32,034 nt of DNA from Anaerolineales bacterium (GTDB lineage Bacteria > Chloroflexota > Anaerolineae > Anaerolineales > Villigracilaceae): the NCBI GenBank assembly GCA_016744335.1, contig JADGEO010000040.1, forward strand, positions 1 to 32,034. Reading direction: 5' to 3'. Position 1 is the stretch's first letter; every line of letters starts with the position of its first letter. Below, one piece after another: positions 24,804 through 30,831 of the stretch. The notes beneath the pieces were generated by a model, which saw only the letters and a list, made by a program, of their open reading frames with translations, did not search any database and was not told where the DNA came from. Both the position numbers and the translations under genes were made by a program.

Positions 24804-24838
24804 GAAGAACCCGTTCCATTGAAGGGAACGGGTTCTTC
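24804..24838. repeat. Orphan perfect hairpin in the 24586-24874 gap
   Basis: 14-bp perfect arms, GAAGAACCCGTTCC (24804) and GGAACGGGTTCTTC (24825). It is nearly the same sequence as the 8441 terminator but without a T-run and not downstream of any gene. A 44-codon minus-strand frame (MSKGNINAALRVDR) beside it has no ribosome site, so the gap is otherwise treated as empty. Confidence 0.6.
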
Positions 24839-24874
24839 TACTTACTTCCGATAAACCCTATTCAAAAATTGCTA

Positions 24875-24902
24875 TTTGAAAATCTTGCATTTATGGTAAA
24901 AT
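24875..24902 (+). promoter_or_regulatory. tRNA-Ser(UGA) promoter
   Basis: -35-like TTTGAA (24875-24880), 16-bp spacer, -10 TAAAAT (24897-24902). It sits 10 bases before the mature tRNA. Confidence 0.45.
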
Positions 24903-24912
24903 CGCTTGGCTC

Positions 24913-24998
24913 GGAGGGATGGCCGAGTGGACGAAGGCGCCTGTCTTGAAAACAGGTAAGGGTGTCCCCCTTCGAGGGTTCGAATCCCTCTCCCTCCG
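24913..24998 (+). tRNA. tRNA-Ser (anticodon UGA)
   Basis: Acceptor arms GGAGGGA and TCCCTCC, D-arm GCCGAGTGGACGAAGGC, anticodon arm CCTGT-CTTGAAA-ACAGG with TGA at 24947-24949, long serine-type variable arm, T-arm GAGGGTTCGAATCCCTC and discriminator G. CCA is not encoded. Confidence 0.97.
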
Positions 24999-25053
24999 CT
25001 CACTTTTTTCCGAGCCGCTCACTTTTTTCCGAGCCGCTCACTTTTTTTTCGAG
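24996..25053. repeat. Three-unit 19-bp tandem repeat at a tRNA end
   Basis: CCGCTCACTTTTTTCCGAG occurs at 24996 and 25015, and a third copy with two changes starts at 25034. The first unit includes the last three bases of tRNA-Ser(UGA). T6-T8 tracts may serve as termination signals. Confidence 0.85.
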
Positions 25054-26725
25054 CATTAACAGTTGATTTGGGGAGGTGCCAGAGTGGCTGATTGGGCCCG
25101 CCTGCTAAGTGGGTGTCGGGGTTCCCTCGACCGCGGGTTCGAATCCCGCCCTCCCCGCAGCTACACGGTCGAGAGAATTTTTCTTGAGACTGTGTCAATA
25201 TCTGGAACGCTAATGTTGGCTGAAATGCCACAAATGCGTTACCTCGCACAAAGACTGCTTCGACAATAAGTCGTAGCAGTCTTTTGCGTTTAAGTTGTGA
25301 AAGTTTGTTCCAGCGATCAATATGTTGCTGTGTTTCGCTGATAAATTTCATTTTATCACTCAATTTTGTTTTGTGCAATATGGAAACAATATGCTTTGTT
25401 TTTTCTCTTATATTTTCTAATTTACTTCTGTCTATCTCTCCAAGTATATAAAGCTCCTTTGCTCGCTGAAATTTCTCCTGATAAAAATCAGCCTGATGTT
25501 TAAACGTATATTCTGTATTAGATACGGCTTCTCTATAGATATGCTTAATCCAGCGAATTATTTTCTCTTCAATCTCATTTGCTCGAATAGTTATTTGAGG
25601 GCAGTTACAAATTTGATCTAATTGATTTCCATCAGAATAATAGCGGCGATAAGCATTGGAAACACCGCGCATTCCCCCTCCGCAATATCCACAATGGAGA
25701 ACGCCTGTTAATGGATATATGCGTACTCGCCGATTGTTTTTCATATAAGAGTTGCTTGATCGCAATTCACGAATCTCTTGAGCCTCTTGGTAAATATCTT
25801 TAGTTATCAATGCTGGATGCTGCCCTTCAAAAAAAATCTGGGGTTCAGTTCTCTTTTTGTGTACCCCATTTTTATCTACTCCTCGATAGGCAATCTTGCC
25901 TGTATAAGCAATTCGTTTGAGCATATCGCGGATAATATCTCTGGAAAAGGGGCCTGGGGGCGTGCGCCCAGGAGCACCTCTTTGGCGTACTTTAATTATT
26001 TCACCGTCGGGCAGATTGACTTTCAATTGATTTAAATGCTTAGCAATACTACGGTGGGATTCATCTCCTGTAATATATAAATCAAAAACCTTTTTTACAA
26101 TATCACTCTCAATGGGGTGGGCAATAAGAACTTTTCCGTCTCCTAGATTTTCTTTCCCAAAATCAGGACAGTAGTCCTTTCCATTTGCATTTTTACAATC
26201 ATGACAAAGCCCTTTGCAGTAGCCGTAGGGAATAGACCCAAGCCATAACCCCTGACGCGCGCGTTGTTTCTTCCCTTTACGCACTTCTTGCCTTAAATTA
26301 TCTATGTAAATTTCGGCAAGGGTTCCCAGAACATTAAGGATCAATTTCCCCCATGGACTTGTGAAATCCATTTGTTCTTGTACGGATGCAAACGCAACAT
26401 CATATTCATTGAGTTGGTCAAGCGTTGTGAGAAGTCCATTAAGATGACGATAGAACCGGTCGATTTTATCGACTACTACAACATCAAATTTTCCTTTGTT
26501 TGCATCTTCTAATAGTCTCTCAAAAGATGGACGATGACTTCCCTTTTTTGCAGAGATACCAGCATCTTCATAGATTTCAAGTAATTGCCACCCCTGTTTA
26601 TTGATATATCCCTTTATATTATTTTCTTGGGCATCTAGACTAAACCCATCCACCTGATCGTGCATTGAGACGCGTTTATAGCCAACAGCCCTAAGCACAT
26701 TGAGATTGCTTTGCGTTTCCTTCAT
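25019..26725 (-). CDS. Large serine recombinase reading into tRNA-Ser(GCU)
   Basis: Phage/ICE-type large serine integrase. Resolvase domain 12-150 with catalytic Ser20 (GYKRVSMHDQ) and DKIDRFYR; then a Cys170-x3-Cys174-x2-Cys177-x8-Cys186 insert; recombinase domain about 195-330; zinc ribbon LHCGYCGGGM; coiled-coil; and C-terminal LIVEAVFVRGNAFVAFQP. The family's usual end lies near residue 520. The last 46 or so codons read antisense through tRNA-Ser(GCU) and stop in the tandem repeat, so that tail is not ancestral. The start is the ATG at 26725, with GGAGG 10 nt upstream; the longer frame to 26761 would put this site inside the gene. It is divergent from an HTH regulator. Confidence 0.88.
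   Translation of the reverse strand: MKETQSNLNVLRAVGYKRVSMHDQVDGFSLDAQENNIKGYINKQGWQLLEIYEDAGISAKKGSHRPSFERLLEDANKGKFDVVVVDKIDRFYRHLNGLLTTLDQLNEYDVAFASVQEQMDFTSPWGKLILNVLGTLAEIYIDNLRQEVRKGKKQRARQGLWLGSIPYGYCKGLCHDCKNANGKDYCPDFGKENLGDGKVLIAHPIESDIVKKVFDLYITGDESHRSIAKHLNQLKVNLPDGEIIKVRQRGAPGRTPPGPFSRDIIRDMLKRIAYTGKIAYRGVDKNGVHKKRTEPQIFFEGQHPALITKDIYQEAQEIRELRSSNSYMKNNRRVRIYPLTGVLHCGYCGGGMRGVSNAYRRYYSDGNQLDQICNCPQITIRANEIEEKIIRWIKHIYREAVSNTEYTFKHQADFYQEKFQRAKELYILGEIDRSKLENIREKTKHIVSILHKTKLSDKMKFISETQQHIDRWNKLSQLKRKRLLRLIVEAVFVRGNAFVAFQPTLAFQILTQSQEKFSRPCSCGEGGIRTRGRGNPDTHLAGGPNQPLWHLPKSTVNARKKSERLGKK
25070..25157 (+). tRNA. tRNA-Ser (anticodon GCU)
   Basis: Acceptor arms GGGGAGG and CCTCCCC, anticodon arm CCCGC-CTGCTAA-GTGGG with GCT at 25104-25106, serine-type long variable arm, T-arm GCGGGTTCGAATCCCGC and discriminator G. 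It appears intact. Its 3' end is the proposed border of the integrated element. Confidence 0.96.
25126..25173. other. Proposed attachment-site junction at the tRNA 3' end
   Basis: The recombinase gene abuts the intact 3' end of tRNA-Ser(GCU), the usual geometry of an att junction. CTCGACCG (25126, variable arm) is inverted as CGGTCGAG (25166) across it. No second copy of the tRNA 3' end was found downstream in the window, so the exact core is unknown. Confidence 0.4.
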
Positions 26726-26756
26726 ATTTAAGAGACCTCCATGCAATACGATATAA

Positions 26757-26784
26757 TTCACTCATCCAATCGTGATTGTATACT
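26757..26784 (+). promoter_or_regulatory. Promoter of the HTH regulator
   Basis: -35-like TTCACT (26757-26762), 16-bp spacer, -10 TATACT (26779-26784). It lies in the 76-bp divergent gap with the recombinase, a natural site for autoregulation. Confidence 0.4.
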
Positions 26785-26801
26785 ATTTTATGGAGATAGA
26801 T

Positions 26802-27221
26802 ATGTCTCAAAGAGAGCCTGTAGCAAAAATCTTACGAGGAGGGCAGCGTCAGAAATACGATTCGACTGCTCTGATCAAACGTTTAGAAGAGGTGCTAGAA
26901 AAACGCAATGAGAGTCATCGTGAAGCATCTATAAGGGCTGGATTAGACCATGCGGCTATTCGGCGCATAATATCTGGGCAGCGTCCGAGCGTTCATACTT
27001 GCGTATATCTTGCTAATCATTTTGGTATGAATCCAAATGAGGTGCTTCTTTTAGCGCAGTGGCCAGAGCTGGATATTTTCAGTATTAAAACGGCAAGTGC
27101 CGAAAATCTTCCCCCTGAAGCTGTAGATGTAGCTTTACGCATTACACAGATAGAAAATTCGGAGACACGAAAAAAAGTTTCAAAAGCAATACTAACCCTT
27201 CTTGAGCAATATTTTGAATAA
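26802..27221 (+). CDS. XRE-like helix-turn-helix regulator
   Basis: A 139-residue protein with an HTH_3/XRE-like DNA-binding domain (about 18-78: LIKRLEEVLEKRNESHREASIRAGLDHAAIRRIISGQRPSVHTCVYLANHFGMNPNEVL) and a helical C-terminal tail. The ATG at 26802 has GGAG 7 nt upstream; the in-frame GTG at 26772 precedes that site and is rejected. Divergence from the serine recombinase suggests a repressor of the element's integrase, but this is inference from arrangement. A 95-bp gap to the next gene holds only a G-rich stretch. Confidence 0.78.
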   Translation: MSQREPVAKILRGGQRQKYDSTALIKRLEEVLEKRNESHREASIRAGLDHAAIRRIISGQRPSVHTCVYLANHFGMNPNEVLLLAQWPELDIFSIKTASAENLPPEAVDVALRITQIENSETRKKVSKAILTLLEQYFE

Positions 27222-27316
27222 AATGTCTGGGCAACGCTTACGTCTCAATGGGCAAAGACACCATACAGTGAAAGCGGTAGGGGCTTTTGGGGGGAGGCGA
27301 AGGAGAAGGTGTAGAT

Positions 27317-29101
27317 TTAGCACAATCTAAGCAACTCATCAAAGGGTGCGTGTGCGTGGGCTTCGCGCAAATCACCGAGGCTATCAAAATAAATTCGTTC
27401 AAAAACAATTTGGTATAAACTTCGTTTCTCTGCTGGCGTTGTCTTTTGCCACAAGGCGGAAAAATCTTCTAGTACATCAAGCAAATCCTTTGCTTGTGGG
27501 CTTTTTACGGGGCTAAGTGCATTCAAAGCAGTAGCAATGCGTAACTTTTCACTTTTCAAACCTGCTATATCTATCAGCCCCTCTTCATACAGAGTTACCT
27601 TTTTCTTCAAGGCTTCACGTAAATTATAACTTTTGCGGCGATAATCTCCCATCCCATTTTCATTAAAAACATAGGCAAGGATATTCTCATACCAATCTTC
27701 AGGAATGGTGAAATCGGCAAGAATTTCATCGACAGCTTTTTCTAGTTTTTCAGCAGGCAAGGTAGAATTTTTATGTAATTTTCGCAAATCTATGCTCAGC
27801 GCATCTTTTTCTGAACCTAAGCCTAAAGAATCCGAAACTACAATTTTGGGCTTTGCTTTCCCGTGTAAATTAGCGCAACGATAAATTCTCTTTTTTGAGC
27901 CATTCGTAGAGCCACGCAAAGTCGCCGTGCGGTCTGGTGGCGTATGCGGCAAACATTCCCAGCATTGGGCTAAACCGCTGAGAGGGTAAATTCGTTTTTT
28001 CTTGCTTTTACTCGTTGGCGTTGTATAGCGTGAAGCCCGAATTTGCTGGTTTTCTTCCCAAATGTCATAAGGATAAAGAGCCTCGTGTTTTCCTCTATAA
28101 ACTTCTTCGGGAATATGTCTTCTTTTTCTTGTTTGGCGTGTGCTGCGTGGATTTTCAAGATCATCCTGCATACTCAAGGAAGGAGTATGATAATGGGCAA
28201 TATATCCTACATAAAAGATATTTTTGATAATAGCCATCACCGCTTCAGGAGAAAATTTACCAGGAGCTTTTGAATTGGTAACACCTTTAGTACGAAACTT
28301 GAACTTTTCCTCACCAAACCCAGCTAGTAAAAATTTGTTTTTATTCAGATAATCAGCAATTTCTGCCCCGCTCATGCCTTGGTTGTAGGAATATACAATA
28401 AGCCGCACGGCATGTTCTTCTATGGGATGTGGAACTTGAATCTTCCCAATCTCGCTCTCCAAGCGCACTGCATTTCCATAAGAGGGGCAATAGCCTTTTC
28501 CGTTAGGGTCGGTGCATTTTTGGCAGAGGCCATTGCAATATCCCAGCCTGTAGCCACCTCTATGAAAACCTTCTTTACGGCGTTCCTTTGCTGCTTGCCT
28601 GCCTCGTTCTGAAGAATGGTGAACAGGTCCTTCTGCCATAATTGCTTGCATAGCAAGAACAGCTCTTCCTGCATGAGTACGATTATCAATATTCTCTGAA
28701 GCTGAAAGGAAGCCAACTTGGTGTTTTTCTAAGAAATTTATCCAAAAGAGAGTTCCAAAGAAATTCCTGTAACTTCTGTCAAGATATTGAACTAAAACAT
28801 AATCAATCTCGCCCATCTCAATCATCCTACGAATTTTCTGCAATCCTGGACGATCTGAGTTTTTGCCAGTTTCATCTAAGTCAAGAACAACTTCTTTTAC
28901 AACAATCCCCTCTTTTTCAGCTAATGCTCGACATTCGTTTTCTTGGATTTGAGGTGAGTAATGCGGTTTATTATTTTCCATACGAGATTTTCGTATATAT
29001 ATAACGCCTCGATTCCGCTTTGGCTCTATTATATTTTGTGTTATATCCGCAAAAAATGATTGTAAAATTTCTGGTGTCATTTCATTTGGCATGTTTAACA
29101 T
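27317..29101 (-). CDS. Second large serine recombinase
   Basis: 594 aa. Resolvase domain about 33-175 with catalytic Ser39 in YIRKSR and QYLDRSYRNF; an insert Cys189-x3-Cys193-x2-Cys196-x8-Cys205, spaced exactly as in the other recombinase; recombinase domain about 215-340. The degenerate zinc-ribbon region (AQCWEC, then RCANLHG) has lost a clear fourth cysteine. A helical C-terminal half ends VFERIYFDSLGDLREAHAHAP. AAGGA precedes the ATG (a second ATG is three codons on). The N-terminal 30 residues extend beyond typical recombinases. It is too diverged from the first recombinase to be a tandem duplicate, so a second element is likely. Confidence 0.9.
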   Translation of the reverse strand: MLNMPNEMTPEILQSFFADITQNIIEPKRNRGVIYIRKSRMENNKPHYSPQIQENECRALAEKEGIVVKEVVLDLDETGKNSDRPGLQKIRRMIEMGEIDYVLVQYLDRSYRNFFGTLFWINFLEKHQVGFLSASENIDNRTHAGRAVLAMQAIMAEGPVHHSSERGRQAAKERRKEGFHRGGYRLGYCNGLCQKCTDPNGKGYCPSYGNAVRLESEIGKIQVPHPIEEHAVRLIVYSYNQGMSGAEIADYLNKNKFLLAGFGEEKFKFRTKGVTNSKAPGKFSPEAVMAIIKNIFYVGYIAHYHTPSLSMQDDLENPRSTRQTRKRRHIPEEVYRGKHEALYPYDIWEENQQIRASRYTTPTSKSKKKRIYPLSGLAQCWECLPHTPPDRTATLRGSTNGSKKRIYRCANLHGKAKPKIVVSDSLGLGSEKDALSIDLRKLHKNSTLPAEKLEKAVDEILADFTIPEDWYENILAYVFNENGMGDYRRKSYNLREALKKKVTLYEEGLIDIAGLKSEKLRIATALNALSPVKSPQAKDLLDVLEDFSALWQKTTPAEKRSLYQIVFERIYFDSLGDLREAHAHAPFDELLRLC

Positions 29102-29205
29102 CTTTGTTTTCCTTCAGATATAGTGTGAAGAAGAGGCACGTCATGCTAAGAGTATTTTCTCTATGATGAGGAAAAATCCTAAAGAATAATGCGCCATTTT
29201 TCAAA

Positions 29206-29376
29206 TTACTTCTTTTTTTGTTGAGAGTCTTCTTGTTTTTTTGATAACTTAGGTAAGTTTTTAGGCATAGTTTTCGTTTTTTCACTATCTAGCCCTGCGA
29301 TACGGCGTAAAACGATTGCCAGAGCCTTGGAGAACGTGTCGATACGTTCTTTTTCTGAGAAATTATTGTTGGTCAT
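29206..29376 (-). CDS. Small protein preceding the second recombinase
   Basis: 56 residues: MTNNNFSEKERIDTFSKALA, then IVLRRIAG, then a Lys/Gln-rich tail (KKQEDSQQKKK). The ATG at 29376 has AAGGA 8 nt upstream; the frame continues to 29508, but only from this start is a ribosome site present. It lies 104 nt before the recombinase on the same strand, so probably in the same transcript. The family is not recognised. The amphipathic first half and basic tail could bind DNA or partner the recombinase (a guess). Confidence 0.6.
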   Translation of the reverse strand: MTNNNFSEKERIDTFSKALAIVLRRIAGLDSEKTKTMPKNLPKLSKKQEDSQQKKK

Positions 29377-29449
29377 TTTAGATTTCCTTAGAACACTAGA
29401 GATTTGAAATTCCGTTGTGTTATAAAATGACATCCTAAAAGATGCCAAA

Positions 29450-29488
29450 TTAAATAAAAAAAGACGCTCCCGCAAAGCGAGAGCGTCT
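29450..29488 (-). terminator. Minus-strand terminator with no upstream gene
   Basis: AGACGCTC (29462) and GAGCGTCT (29481), plus inner CGC/GCG around AAA, make a strong hairpin. On the minus strand it is followed by seven T. Only the IS element and a plus-strand gene lie to the right, so the gene it once served is missing. Confidence 0.8.
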
Positions 29489-29579
29489 AATGGATACATT
29501 TCTCCCAAGGGGACACGTCAATTCGTTTTCTATTTTAGTGGAACTTGGGGGGCTTTGTCAAGGATGCGTTGTATTAAAG

Positions 29580-30489
29580 TTTAAAATGTCACACTCCATG
29601 AGATACTACGGAGATGAGACAAATGACAAAGACAATCCTAGCATACGAATTGTTGGAAGAAGGTGTTAGCAAAAGTCACATAGCCAAGCACCTTAATGTA
29701 TCCCGACGAACGATTATTCGTTGGTCAAAAGCGATAGAAGAGCGCGGTAGTTTAGCTGCTTTTCTGACGCATTATAATCAAGCAAAGAAAGGGTCTCGCA
29801 AGAAGCGCAAAACAGATGCGATTTTGAAACGCCGTGTCTGGGCGATACGAGAAAAACACCATCAATGTTGTGGTCAAAAGATTCAATACTTTCTGGAAAA
29901 AGATTATGACCAAAAGGTGAGCGTAACCACGATATACAAAGTGCTTTCTGAGAAGTATCAATTACGCTCAAAGTGGCAGAAAAACACGCCACGCGGGGCA
30001 GTGCCTAAGGCAGATGCCGCTCGTCAGGTGATCCAGATGGACACAGTCCTCTTTGGCGGGGTATTTGCCTTTACCGCAGTTGATATATATACCAAAGAAT
30101 GCGATGTGCTCCTGCGCCCAGCATTAGGGGCTATTGATGGCAAAGCCTTTCTTGAGCATTGTATGCCAAGGCGTTTTGATGGCTTTGCCGAACTTATTCA
30201 AACCGATGGTGGTAGTGAATTTAAAGCTGAATTCAAAGATACTGTTGGGGATTTTTGCGAACGTCATCGCATCGCTCGACCTTATAAAAAAAATGAGCAG
30301 AGCTATATCGAAAGTTTCAATCGTAGTCTGCGAAAAGAATGTCTTGGTTGGATCCAATACAAGCCAGAAGAAATCCCAGAACTAACTCTATCCGTTGAAG
30401 AATGGTTAGAGTATTATCATTATGTGCGACCTCATATTTCGATTGGCATGAAACCACCACTTGAAAAAACACAGGTGTGACATTTTAAA
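29580..30489 (+). mobile_element. IS481-like insertion sequence
   Basis: TTTAAAATGTCACAC (29580-29594) and its exact inverse GTGTGACATTTTAAA (30475-30489) bracket one transposase gene. If the ends are ATGTCACAC (29586-30483), the flanking TTTAAA on both sides is a 6-bp target duplication; because TTTAAA is itself palindromic, it could instead be part of the inverted repeats. Confidence 0.85.
29623..30480 (+). CDS. IS481-like DDE transposase
   Basis: 285-residue transposase: N-terminal helix-turn-helix (about 4-40: GVSKSHIAKHLNVSRRTIIRW), a linker helix region, then a retroviral-integrase-type (rve) core. The catalytic triad is Asp in IQMDTVLF, Asp in IQTDGGSEF and Glu in QSYIESFNRSL, with 34 residues between the last two. 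RPHISIGMKPPLE is the typical tail. The ATG at 29623 has GGAG 9 nt upstream; an earlier ATG at 29614 overlaps that site. The stop TGA lies inside the right inverted repeat. It is intact, so possibly active. Confidence 0.9.
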   Translation: MTKTILAYELLEEGVSKSHIAKHLNVSRRTIIRWSKAIEERGSLAAFLTHYNQAKKGSRKKRKTDAILKRRVWAIREKHHQCCGQKIQYFLEKDYDQKVSVTTIYKVLSEKYQLRSKWQKNTPRGAVPKADAARQVIQMDTVLFGGVFAFTAVDIYTKECDVLLRPALGAIDGKAFLEHCMPRRFDGFAELIQTDGGSEFKAEFKDTVGDFCERHRIARPYKKNEQSYIESFNRSLRKECLGWIQYKPEEIPELTLSVEEWLEYYHYVRPHISIGMKPPLEKTQV

Positions 30490-30831
30490 GTGTACAATGC
30501 GGGATGAAAATTTACCTTCTTCTCTTTATTTCGGGGAGTGCGTTGCCTGGGCATCCACCTGCCTTTTGTCTCTGGGCGAAGACGGAAAAGGGTATTTATT
30601 TTCAGGGTAGTACGCTTAGCTAAACCAATAGGGGGTAGCATAGAGCAATAATTATGTTGCCTTATAACCGTTATTGTGCGAAGGTATTATCTAAAAAAAG
30701 GTGGAGAAAAGCCTGTTTTCAAGACATTAGGACAAAAAAATGAAGTCGTATAATAGTTTCTCTGCCTTCAAATAATTGCAGTAGAATTAGCTTTTGAGAC
30801 CTCATTAATTTGAATAACAGGATAACCCAAA
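30490..30831. other. Intergenic stretch with no supported gene
   Basis: Between the IS and the membrane-protein gene. A 39-codon plus frame starting MKIYLLLFISGS lacks a ribosome site, and no terminator or repeat stands out. Confidence 0.5.

Noticed and set aside
24634..24819. Minus-strand frame of about 60 codons upstream of the TPR gene
   Set aside because: No ribosome-binding site, overlaps a perfect hairpin, no recognisable family; a competing frame covers the same DNA.
24996..25053. CRISPR-like array
   Set aside because: Units are contiguous 19-mers without spacers and no cas genes are present, so this is a simple tandem repeat.
27284..27316. GGGGAGG near the end of the second recombinase as a copy of the tRNA attachment site
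   Set aside because: It matches only the 5' acceptor arm for 7 bases in a G-rich run, whereas integration at the tRNA 3' end would duplicate the 3' part.
30525..30540. CGGGGAG as a possible right attachment site
   Set aside because: It is inverted relative to the tRNA 3' end CTCCCCG; attachment sites of an integrated element should be direct repeats.
30495..30620. 39-codon frame beginning MKIYLLLFISGS after the IS
   Set aside because: Lacks a ribosome site and has no domain; the hydrophobic opening alone is not enough.
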